A DNA stretch of 5,331 nucleotides, from contig CATJRT010000160.1 in NCBI GenBank assembly GCA_949742895.1, positions 1-5,331 of the forward strand. Direction: 5' to 3'. Below the pieces are notes generated by a model. That model was not told the origin of the DNA, searched no databases, and saw only the letters and a program-made list of their open reading frames with translations. The DNA comes from an uncultured Eubacteriales bacterium (lineage in GTDB: Bacteria > Bacillota_A > Clostridia > Oscillospirales > Oscillospiraceae). The first letter of the stretch is position 1. Each line of letters begins with the position of its first letter. Position numbers and translations under genes: made by a program. Shown one piece after another: positions 1 through 4,869 of the stretch.

Positions 1-1835
1 AGGCTCAGCGCCAGGTTCAGCGCGTTGCCCAGCAGGGAAATCAGGATAAACACGGGGACAATGCCCGTGGTGGCGCCCAAGGTGTTGAACACGGAGGCGA
101 TGACGCTACCGGACACCATCAGGGCCATGAGCCGGATGTAGGACAGGATGTCGCTGAAAAAGCCGGTAACGCCGTTGTAGATGATGCCAATCAGAGCCGT
201 AAACTTGCCGAAGCCCTTGGCCTCCCGGGTGCCGCCCACGGCCAGCATCAGGAAGCCCACGACCAGCAGAACCAGGCCAACGGTCCCCAGCACGGGGGGC
301 AGGCCCGCCACCAGCTTGCCGCAGATGAACAGCGCCAGACCGGCCAGGATAATCCACCAGGAGATTTCGTTGAACAGCGCGTCGATAAATTCGCCGTCCC
401 TGGCCTTCTTCACCACGCTGACCGCCATGCCGGTAAAGACCTGCACCACGCCCAGCGCCAGCGAGCCGATCATGATGGCCACGATGTCGTCCAGTGCAGT
501 AAAGAGCGAGGGCATGACAAAGGTGCTTTCGGGGTTAATCATGGTGACCAACTGGGGGATCATATCCCCGAAGAAGCCGCCGCTTGCCGCGCCCCACAGC
601 ACAGTGCTGATACCGCACCAGAAGATCATCTCCATAAAGTTGGGGTTCTTGGGCTTCTGTTTGAGCAGCACCACCGCCGACGCGGCAATCATCAGCAGGC
701 CATACGCCATGTCTGCCATAATCATCCCAAAGAACAGGATGAAGAAGGGGGCCATGAGGGGATTGGGGTCGATTCCGTCATAGGCGGGCAGGGAGTACAT
801 CTCGGTAATGGTGTTCATGGAGCGGGTAATGAAGTTGTTTTTCAGCTTCACCGGCACCTCGGGGTATTCCTCCTGGGTGGGGTCCGCCGTCTCCCAGGCG
901 CAGGTAAACCCACCCAACGCCTTCACCAGCGCCCCCTCCTGGTCAGTGGGCAGCCAGCCCTCCAGCAGATAGGCGGTATCGGTGTCCACCAGCCGGGATT
1001 TGTTCTCCTCCCGCTCAATCTCTTGGGCGGCGCGGTCCATGCACCGGCGCAGCAACGCCCGCTGCCCGCCAAGACCCGCGATGCGCGCCTTGTGCTCTGC
1101 CGCCTCCCGCTCCAGGGCGTCCACCCGGCCTTGCAGCGCCTGGATGTTGTCCGCTGCCGTGCCGGTCCAGCCCCGCAGGCTCACCCGGGAGAAGCCGAAG
1201 GGCCGCAGGGCCTCGGCACAGTCAGCCTGTACGCTGGCGTGGCAGATCAGCAGGAAGTATTGCAGCTCCCGGTCGCTGCCCGCCGGGATGAGCTGGGCCA
1301 GCTCGGCGGCCTGGGCCAACGCCGTCTCCAGCGCGGCGAATTCCACCTTGGACGGGGCCGCGCCGAACAGGATGGGCACAGTGGCGCTCCCCTCGGTCTC
1401 CAGCGGCACATCCAGCACACGCCAGGGCTCCAGCGCCGCCATCTGTGTCTGGAGCTTGCCCTGCTCGGCGGCGCAGGCCGCCTGGGCCCGCTCCTCCTCC
1501 ATAATCGTCCGGGCCGCGTCCAGTCCGGCGGCGTATACGCCGTCGTCGAACAACTCCGCCTCCGTCAATCCGGGGCGGGGGGTGAACATCCCGTCCTTGG
1601 CGGGGGCGTACCTGGCCAGGACGGTGAGGGCGCTGTCCAGAAGCTGGCTCTGTTCCCTGGCCTTCTCCAGTCCGGTCCCCTCGGGTCGGGCCAGCGCCGG
1701 CCAGTCAGGGCCGTCCGTGTCGATGGCCGGCTCGCGGATCTCCACGCACCCCATGCTCTGGAGCAGGCGGAGCAAGCGCTCCCGGTCCGGCCGCAGCCCC
1801 ATCAGCCGCAGCCGTTTCATTTTGACAATTGCCAT
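1..1835 (-). CDS. ntpI: V/A-type ATP synthase subunit I (large membrane stator subunit), C-terminus cut by window edge
   Basis: This is the membrane stator subunit (subunit a/I) of a V/A-type rotary ATPase; it forms the ion half-channels against the K ring. About 611 codons are open without a stop, and the left edge removes only the last few dozen residues of a family usually about 640-660 long. The N-terminal half (about 1-350) is soluble, begins MAIVKMKRLRLMG and has Ala/Glu/Arg-rich helices likely to form the peripheral coiled coil. From about residue 361 it is membrane-embedded, starting with PFFILFFGMIMADMAYG, a family hallmark, followed by roughly seven hydrophobic segments. SDILSYIRLMAL near residue 568 holds the conserved Arg that works with the ring carboxylate in ion translocation. 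The ATG overlaps the upstream stop as TGATG, with AGGGA about 7 bases ahead, so translation is probably coupled. Subunit K would be expected just beyond position 1. Whether H+ or Na+ is moved cannot be told from this subunit. Confidence 0.96.
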   Translation of the reverse strand, partial: MAIVKMKRLRLMGLRPDRERLLRLLQSMGCVEIREPAIDTDGPDWPALARPEGTGLEKAREQSQLLDSALTVLARYAPAKDGMFTPRPGLTEAELFDDGVYAAGLDAARTIMEEERAQAACAAEQGKLQTQMAALEPWRVLDVPLETEGSATVPILFGAAPSKVEFAALETALAQAAELAQLIPAGSDRELQYFLLICHASVQADCAEALRPFGFSRVSLRGWTGTAADNIQALQGRVDALEREAAEHKARIAGLGGQRALLRRCMDRAAQEIEREENKSRLVDTDTAYLLEGWLPTDQEGALVKALGGFTCAWETADPTQEEYPEVPVKLKNNFITRSMNTITEMYSLPAYDGIDPNPLMAPFFILFFGMIMADMAYGLLMIAASAVVLLKQKPKNPNFMEMIFWCGISTVLWGAASGGFFGDMIPQLVTMINPESTFVMPSLFTALDDIVAIMIGSLALGVVQVFTGMAVSVVKKARDGEFIDALFNEISWWIILAGLALFICGKLVAGLPPVLGTVGLVLLVVGFLMLAVGGTREAKGFGKFTALIGIIYNGVTGFFSDILSYIRLMALMVSGSVIASVFNTLGATTGIVPVFILISLLGNALNLALS

Positions 1836-2149
1836 CAGCTGTTCCCTACCCTTCCAACGATCAGGTCCGCGGCGCGGTCCAGCCGCTTTTTCGCCGCCTG
1901 CTTCAGCGCCTCGCATTGTCTGGCGTTTTCCGCCTGAACCTGCTCCGCGCTTTTCCCGGCCCTGGCTTCCGCCTCCGCCAGCAGTGCGCGCGCCTGCTCC
2001 TCCGCCTGAGCGCGGGCGTCGGCTATAAGCTGCCGTCCGGCCCGCTCCGCGTCGGCTACGATGCGCTTGGCCTCGTCCGCCGCCTGCGCCTTCCGGTCAC
2101 GGGCGGTCTGCTCGGCTTCAGCAACCTTTTGGATGGCCTCTAAAGACAT
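1835..2149 (-). CDS. V/A-type ATP synthase peripheral-stalk subunit (G/H type), coiled coil
   Basis: A 104-residue protein that is almost entirely one Ala/Glu/Lys/Arg/Gln-rich helix with no Pro, as expected of the small stalk subunit (archaeal AhaH, Enterococcus NtpF position) that pairs with subunit E to form the peripheral stalk holding V1 to subunit I. It ends in RAADLIVGRVGNS, resembling the conserved C-terminal pattern of these subunits. It is the first gene of the operon, and its TGA overlaps the ATG of subunit I by one base. I chose the ATG at 2147-2149 because AGAGGTGAGG lies immediately upstream at normal spacing. A GTG three codons earlier (2158) would sit inside that ribosome-binding site. 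The sequence is low-complexity, so the identity rests on its coiled-coil nature plus the position before subunit I more than on specific motifs. Confidence 0.88.
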   Translation of the reverse strand: MSLEAIQKVAEAEQTARDRKAQAADEAKRIVADAERAGRQLIADARAQAEEQARALLAEAEARAGKSAEQVQAENARQCEALKQAAKKRLDRAADLIVGRVGNS

Positions 2150-2235
2150 TTTCCTCACCTCTTTTAGGGAAGCACCAAGCGACCCTTCCTTTATTTAATA
2201 TGGAAAATATGCGGCCGGTGGTCACAACCTTTCCC

Positions 2236-2276
2236 ATTATAGGGACAATTTTACCATGGTTTGAACCGCATTGCAA
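2236..2276 (-). promoter_or_regulatory. Promoter(s) of the V/A-ATPase operon
   Basis: On the minus strand TTGCAA (2271-2276) and TAAAAT (2248-2253) are separated by exactly 17 bases, a good sigma-70-type match. A consensus TATAAT follows at 2236-2241, with only a weak -35 (TTCAAA, 18-base spacer), so there may be two overlapping start sites. Either gives an untranslated leader of roughly 80-100 bases before the stalk-subunit gene. I see no riboswitch-like structure in that leader. Confidence 0.65.
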
Positions 2277-2289
2277 GCCCCCCCTTTGC

Positions 2290-2333
2290 ACAAAATGGGC
2301 CGCGCCCTGGGATCAGCTTGTCCCGGGGCGCGG
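2290..2333 (-). terminator. Terminator after the CBM9-like gene
   Basis: An inverted repeat starts 10 bases past the stop codon of the CBM9-like gene: 2300-2312 pairs with 2321-2333 over 13 positions with a single A.C mismatch and an 8-base loop. The stem is very GC-rich, and on the minus strand it is followed by CCCATTTTG, a short T tract slightly displaced from the stem. It separates the CBM9-like gene from the ATPase promoter just beyond it. Confidence 0.6.
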
Positions 2334-2342
2334 AGCGGTGTA

Positions 2343-2942
2343 TTATTCAAATATGAGCGTACCGAAATCCTGCCGCCGGTGGAAGTCCGGGGTATCGCAG
2401 GACAGGGGAGACCAGGCCATAAAATGCGGAACTGCGGTCTGCTCACCGCATTTATAGAAGTTTCCCGCCCCCTCTCCGCTGAAGGAAAATTCCGGCCAGT
2501 ACAGCCGCAGAAAGGTCAGCGGGATGCGGAACTCCAGCCCCCAGCCGCCCCCGGTGGTAAAGGGGCGGGGCTGAAACCACTCCGCCGCCTTTTTGGGCAC
2601 CTGGCGCACCCGGTTGGGGCGCGCACCGCCAAAGCTCATATCCATAGCGCCCAAGGGGTTGAACTCAAAGTTGAAGTACCGGGGGTCGCCGGATACGGGG
2701 GCATAGAAAAACTCCAGACAGCTGTCCTCGCACACCCGGTCAAGCACGCCGGACATGGTAGCCCGGATGGGCTGCTCCTGGGCCTCCAGGCGGATGTAAA
2801 GGTTCTCTCCGTCGTGGCAGGCCTGGGCCTGGGCGGATACCGGGCAGGCAGGGAGCCAGCCGGCGTGGGTCAGCGCAGCGGCTTTGGGCACAGACCAGTC
2901 CGGGACGGGCAGCTTTGGGACGATGTAGGAGGGGACTGCCAT
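2343..2942 (-). CDS. CBM9-like (carbohydrate-binding family 9-like) protein, function unknown
   Basis: A 199-residue protein that resembles the stand-alone family 9-like carbohydrate-binding proteins of Clostridia. Diagnostic stretches are EDSCLEFFY (about 72-80), YFNFEFNPLGAMDMSFG (about 89-105) and the C-terminal GNFYKCGEQTAVPHFMAW plus PDFHRRQDFGTLIFE, all typical of this beta-sandwich family. There is no signal peptide, membrane segment or attached catalytic domain, so it appears to be cytoplasmic and to consist of the module alone, and its ligand is unknown. I start it at the ATG at 2940-2942 because AAAGGAAG lies 7-8 bases upstream. The frame stays open 21 codons further, to an ATG at 3005, but that extension has no ribosome-binding site and does not resemble the family. 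It is probably transcribed alone, with a terminator after it and no co-directional gene close upstream other than the terminated tRNA unit. Confidence 0.9.
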   Translation of the reverse strand: MAVPSYIVPKLPVPDWSVPKAAALTHAGWLPACPVSAQAQACHDGENLYIRLEAQEQPIRATMSGVLDRVCEDSCLEFFYAPVSGDPRYFNFEFNPLGAMDMSFGGARPNRVRQVPKKAAEWFQPRPFTTGGGWGLEFRIPLTFLRLYWPEFSFSGEGAGNFYKCGEQTAVPHFMAWSPLSCDTPDFHRRQDFGTLIFE

Positions 2943-2992
2943 AGGGGGACTTCCTTTCTCAGCACAGAACAGGCTTTGCCCGCCCGAGCTTA

Positions 2993-3022
2993 TTGAAATA
3001 TTCAAAAATTCAGAGTGACTCT
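2993..3022. promoter_or_regulatory. Two small palindromes upstream of the CBM9-like gene (possible operator/promoter region)
   Basis: TTGAAATATTCAA (2993-3005; 5-base arms, 3-base centre) and AGAGTGACTCT (3012-3022; 5-base arms, 1-base centre) lie 50-80 bases before the CBM9-like start, in a short AT-rich stretch. On the minus strand GAATAT inside the first palindrome could act as a -10, but no convincing -35 precedes it. A repressor site overlapping the promoter is plausible but unproven, because short palindromes in AT-rich DNA occur by chance. Confidence 0.3.
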
Positions 3023-3030
3023 AAAAACAT

Positions 3031-3180
3031 CTATTCACAGCCGGAAATGCCGGATGGGCGAGGATTTTTTCCGTCAGGCGAGGCCAATTTTCGCAGGCAT
3101 ACTTGTGCGTATGGCAAGAAAATTGAATGAAGCATGGCGGGAAACGGCCTTCCTAAACGGCGCATTGAGGTTGTACATAT
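3031..3180. other. Unexplained intergenic segment with a hairpin at 3085-3125
   Basis: No gene is supported here. Its main structure is an interrupted hairpin: CAATTTTC (3085-3092) pairs perfectly with GAAAATTG (3118-3125), and inside it CATAC (3098-3102) pairs with GTATG (3109-3113) around a 6-base loop. AAACGGC also occurs twice as a direct repeat with a 14-base period near 3144-3164. It has neither a T-tract terminator form nor a ribosome-binding site with an ORF. It might be a member of a dispersed intergenic repeat family or a remnant, which cannot be decided from a single copy. Confidence 0.35.
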
Positions 3181-3187
3181 AGGCTCT

Positions 3188-3225
3188 AAAACAAAGAAGG
3201 GCACGCCTCTGGCGTGTCCTTCTTT
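3188..3225 (-). terminator. Rho-independent terminator of the tRNA-Gly unit
   Basis: A 15-position stem (3193-3207 with 3211-3225) closes a 3-base loop with only one imperfect pair, and on the minus strand it runs into TTTGTTTT. It begins 2 bases after the encoded CCA of the tRNA, so it ends that transcript. On the plus strand the same hairpin also ends in a T run (3223-3227), but no plus-strand transcript needs it here. Confidence 0.85.
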
Positions 3226-3226
3226 T

Positions 3227-3302
3227 TGGAGCGAGTGACGAGGCTCGAACTCGCTACCTCCACCTTGGCAAGGTGGCGCTCTACCAGATGAGCTACACTC
3301 GC
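3227..3302 (-). tRNA. tRNA-Gly (anticodon GCC)
   Basis: A complete 76-base cloverleaf including an encoded CCA. The acceptor stem is GCGAGTG/CACTCGC with discriminator U, as expected for glycine tRNAs. The D arm is GCTC/GAGC, and the anticodon stem CCACC/GGTGG encloses TTGCCAA with anticodon GCC (3267-3269 on the plus strand), which reads GGC and GGU codons. The variable loop is 5 bases, and the T arm GCGAG/CTCGT has loop TTCGAGC. All stems pair apart from one G.U in the T arm. It forms a single-gene unit with its own promoter and terminator. Confidence 0.97.
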
Positions 3303-3315
3303 AACAGCAAGGCTC

Positions 3316-3344
3316 ATTGTAGCAGGAAAGCCGCCGCTTGTCAA
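3316..3344 (-). promoter_or_regulatory. Near-consensus promoter of tRNA-Gly
   Basis: On the minus strand a perfect TTGACA (3339-3344) is followed after 17 bases by TACAAT (3316-3321). The predicted start is only about 7 bases before the mature tRNA 5' end, which is usual for a strong stable-RNA promoter. It is divergent from the ridA promoter about 105 bases away. Confidence 0.88.
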
Positions 3345-3448
3345 GAGGAAATTGAAAGAAATTTTCAGATGCCGCTGTTTCGCTCCTTCCGCACATGGCC
3401 GGAATATGCAGGTATATGTTGATCCCAAAAAATATTTTAGCATACCTA

Positions 3449-3476
3449 TTGATTTTTTTGACTTTTGCAATATAAT
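3449..3476 (+). promoter_or_regulatory. Promoter of ridA
   Basis: A consensus TATAAT (3471-3476) lies about 33 bases before the ridA ATG. The best -35 is TTGATT (3449-3454) with a 16-base spacer, in a strongly AT-rich stretch. A TTGACT at 3456-3461 is closer to consensus but only about 9 bases from the -10, too near to serve. Confidence 0.65.
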
Positions 3477-3508
3477 GGAGACATCTATTTTTCGAAGGAG
3501 GACTTCCT

Positions 3509-3883
3509 ATGAACCAGACTATCACTGCTCCCAACGCCCCCGCTGCTGTAGGACCCTACTGCCACGCCAAGCTGGCGGGCAATACTCTGTACACCTCCGG
3601 CCAGCTTGGCCTGAACCCCACCACCGGCGAGCTGCCCCAGGGTGTGGAGGCCCAGGCCACCCAGGCCCTGGACAACTTGACCGCCGTTCTGGCCGCCGCC
3701 GGAATGACCTGTGCGGACGTGGTCAAAACCACCGTGTTTCTGACAGACATCGGTGATTTTGCCGCCATCAACGCCATCTACGCCGAATACTTCTCCGGTG
3801 AGGCGCCGGCCCGCTCCTGCGTCCAGGTTGCTGCTCTGCCAAAGGGAGCGCTGTTTGAGATTGAGGCTGTTGCCGTCAGGTAA
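3509..3883 (+). CDS. ridA: RidA family enamine/imine deaminase (YjgF/YER057c/UK114)
   Basis: A 124-residue protein of standard family length. RidA proteins are small cytoplasmic trimers that hydrolyse reactive 2-aminoacrylate and related enamines/imines released by PLP enzymes, giving the keto acid and ammonia. Visible signatures are APAAVGPY at 9-17, YTSGQLGLNPTTGELP at 28-43, VVKTTVFLTDIGDFAAIN at 71-88 and PARSCVQVAALPKGALFEIEA at 100-120. Arg102 in PARS matches the substrate-carboxylate-binding Arg (Arg105 in E. coli RidA), and Glu119 in the FEIEA stretch corresponds to the conserved C-terminal Glu, so the active site looks intact. AAGGAGG (3495-3501) sits 7 bases before the ATG. The gene has its own promoter and terminator and is monocistronic. 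RidA genes often lie near PLP ammonia-lyases or purine/pyrimidine catabolism genes, so the nearby ssnA remnant may be a clue to context. Confidence 0.96.
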   Translation: MNQTITAPNAPAAVGPYCHAKLAGNTLYTSGQLGLNPTTGELPQGVEAQATQALDNLTAVLAAAGMTCADVVKTTVFLTDIGDFAAINAIYAEYFSGEAPARSCVQVAALPKGALFEIEAVAVR

Positions 3884-3905
3884 CGCGCGTTCCAACGGCA
3901 ATCAG

Positions 3906-3954
3906 CGCCGCCGGAACATCCCGCACGCAGGCGGGGTGTTCCGACGGCGTTTTT
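3906..3954 (+). terminator. Rho-independent terminator of ridA
   Basis: A long stem starts 22 bases after the ridA stop: 3906-3924 pairs with 3931-3949 over 19 positions with one C.A mismatch and one T.G wobble, around a 6-base loop. TTTTTG and further T-rich sequence follow. On the minus strand no T tract follows, so it serves ridA. Confidence 0.9.
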
Positions 3955-3989
3955 GTTTCCTGATTTTTTGTTTTTCTGCCAAACTTTTT

Positions 3990-4014
3990 GTGAAAACGCC
4001 ACAAAGACTGTGGC
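3990..4014 (-). terminator. Possible terminator of the regulator gene (distal)
   Basis: GCCACA (3998-4003) pairs with TGTGGC (4009-4014) around a 5-base loop. On the minus strand the hairpin is followed by GTTTTCAC and then more A/T. It lies about 90 bases past the regulator stop and is short, so this is a candidate only. The rest of the spacer between ridA and the regulator shows nothing else clear. Confidence 0.35.
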
Positions 4015-4081
4015 CGTATTTTGGCGGCCCAGTGCGGTTTTCATCCCTGAAATCCTGCGGCCAAATCTGATTCGTAACCAG

Positions 4082-4100
4082 AAGGATCGGGCCGATCCTT
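4082..4100 (-). terminator. Hairpin just after the regulator stop codon
   Basis: AAGGATC (4082-4088) pairs perfectly with GATCCTT (4094-4100) around GGGCC, 5 bases past the regulator stop. On the minus strand CTGGTTACG follows instead of a T run, so it may protect the mRNA 3' end or act as a weak terminator rather than being a classical one. Confidence 0.3.
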
Positions 4101-4105
4101 TCGGT

Positions 4106-4753
4106 CTATTCCTTCCCGTTTTTGGCTTCCTCCATATAGCTGTACAGGGTATACTTGGAGATCCCGAAGTATTTGCACACCTTCCCGCCGGACTTGGTGA
4201 TGAGGAAAGCCCCGGTATCGTTGAGAAACCCGATGGCTTTCACCTTCTCCTCCTTGGTCATCAGGGCCACCGGCTTGCCCACCCGCTTCACGCTCTGCTC
4301 AATGAGCTCGTCCAGCAGATCAGATACATTTTGAGCAATGGGCTCCGGAGAATCCTCTGATTGCTCGGGGGCGGTGGCGGTGAACTGCCGCAGAGTCTCT
4401 TCCATGGCCAGCATCAGGGTAATGTCGTAGTTGATGGAGAAGATTCCGATGGGGGCCTTATCCTCATTCCGGATGTAGACGGTGGTAGACTTCAGCGTTT
4501 TGCCGTCGGCGGTTTTGGCCAAGTAGCTCAGCCGGTCCTCCAGCACACCGCCGCTGTTCAGCGCCTCCAGCACCACGTGGGAGGGGCCGTCCCCCACCTT
4601 GCGGCCTGAGACGTGGCCGTTTTCAATGGCCACGATGGAGTTGTCCGGATCGTTGCTCTGAAGGTCGTGGATCACCACCTCGCAGTTGGGCCCGAACTGG
4701 GCGGACAGCGCCTTGGCCAGCCGGAACAGGAATTCAATCATGGACGCATCCAA
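4106..4753 (-). CDS. YheO-like PAS domain transcriptional regulator (DauR-like HTH)
   Basis: A 215-residue DNA-binding regulator. Residues about 6-116 match the YheO-like PAS domain (GPNCEVVIHDL, NGHVSGRKVGDGPS, LKSTTVYIRNEDKAPIGIFSINYD), which probably senses a small molecule. After a Glu/Pro/Ser-rich linker (about 125-142), residues about 150-208 form the DauR-like helix-turn-helix: MTKEEKVKAIGFLNDTGAFLI, then VCKYFGISKYTLYSYMEE. DauR of Pseudomonas represses D-arginine catabolism genes, but the ligand of this member is unknown. Translation most likely starts at a TTG (4751-4753), because GAGGTG lies 7 bases upstream. The first in-frame ATG (4741) is four codons later and too far from that site. 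It is divergent from the ssnA-like gene, which makes that gene the obvious candidate target, with autoregulation also possible. The domains are recognised with confidence; the target and ligand are inference. Confidence 0.92.
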   Translation of the reverse strand: MDASMIEFLFRLAKALSAQFGPNCEVVIHDLQSNDPDNSIVAIENGHVSGRKVGDGPSHVVLEALNSGGVLEDRLSYLAKTADGKTLKSTTVYIRNEDKAPIGIFSINYDITLMLAMEETLRQFTATAPEQSEDSPEPIAQNVSDLLDELIEQSVKRVGKPVALMTKEEKVKAIGFLNDTGAFLITKSGGKVCKYFGISKYTLYSYMEEAKNGKE

Positions 4754-4760
4754 AAGAGAT

Positions 4761-4766
4761 CACCTC
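4761..4766 (-). promoter_or_regulatory. Ribosome-binding site that fixes a TTG start for the regulator
   Basis: On the minus strand GAGGTG is followed by a 7-base spacer and then TTG (4753). No ATG or GTG lies in frame at a proper distance. The nearer ATG at 4748 is out of frame and meets a stop after two codons. Confidence 0.7.
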
Positions 4767-4781
4767 ATTATATGAGAATTT

Positions 4782-4801
4782 ATGGTATAGTATATCACCA
4801 T
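4782..4801. promoter_or_regulatory. Inverted repeat ATGGT-N10-ACCAT over the regulator -10 (possible operator)
   Basis: ATGGT (4782-4786) and ACCAT (4797-4801) form a perfect 5-base inverted repeat spaced two helical turns centre to centre at most, bracketing the -10 of the regulator promoter. The position suits autorepression by a dimeric helix-turn-helix protein. With 5-base arms it could be chance. Confidence 0.3.
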
Positions 4802-4817
4802 GCCGCCCTGTTGGCAA
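4789..4817 (-). promoter_or_regulatory. Promoter of the YheO/DauR-like regulator
   Basis: On the minus strand TTGCCA (4812-4817) and TATACT (4789-4794) are separated by exactly 17 bases, each one mismatch from consensus. The predicted start lies about 15 bases before the ribosome-binding site. I found no comparable sigma-70 pair facing ssnA in this spacer, so ssnA may depend on an activator or use a non-consensus promoter. Confidence 0.75.
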
Positions 4818-4869
4818 GAAATAATATCTGACCAAAAAACTATTTTGATGATAAAACGTAGGAAGGACC

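Noticed and set aside
181..783. Plus-strand open frame at 181-783
   Set aside because: Antisense to the membrane domain of subunit I, whose minus-strand frame is continuous and carries family motifs here.
982..2028. Long plus-strand open frames across 982-2028 and 1023-1937
   Set aside because: They are antisense shadows of subunit I and the stalk subunit, kept open by high GC; their translations are Arg/Ser/Pro/Ala-rich, resemble no family, and lack ribosome-binding sites.
2271..2996. Plus-strand open frame of 241 codons opposite the CBM9-like gene
   Set aside because: The minus-strand protein matches a known family throughout; the plus-strand one is a compositional shadow.
3227..3302. tRNA-Gly as an integration (att) site for a mobile element
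   Set aside because: No integrase gene and no repeated copy of the tRNA 3' end is visible within the window.
3186..3470. Minus-strand open frames crossing 3186-3534
   Set aside because: They read through the tRNA-Gly gene, its promoter and terminator; the translated stretch VAHLVERHLAKVEVASSSLVTR is a typical false protein from a tRNA gene (shown here only to explain the artefact).
3456..3476. TTGACT at 3456 as the ridA -35 element
   Set aside because: It is only about 9 bases from the TATAAT, too close for a sigma-70 promoter; TTGATT at 3449 with a 16-base spacer was preferred.
3485..3901. Minus-strand open frames opposite ridA
   Set aside because: ridA on the plus strand has a perfect ribosome-binding site, promoter, terminator and conserved active-site residues; the opposite frames are shadows.
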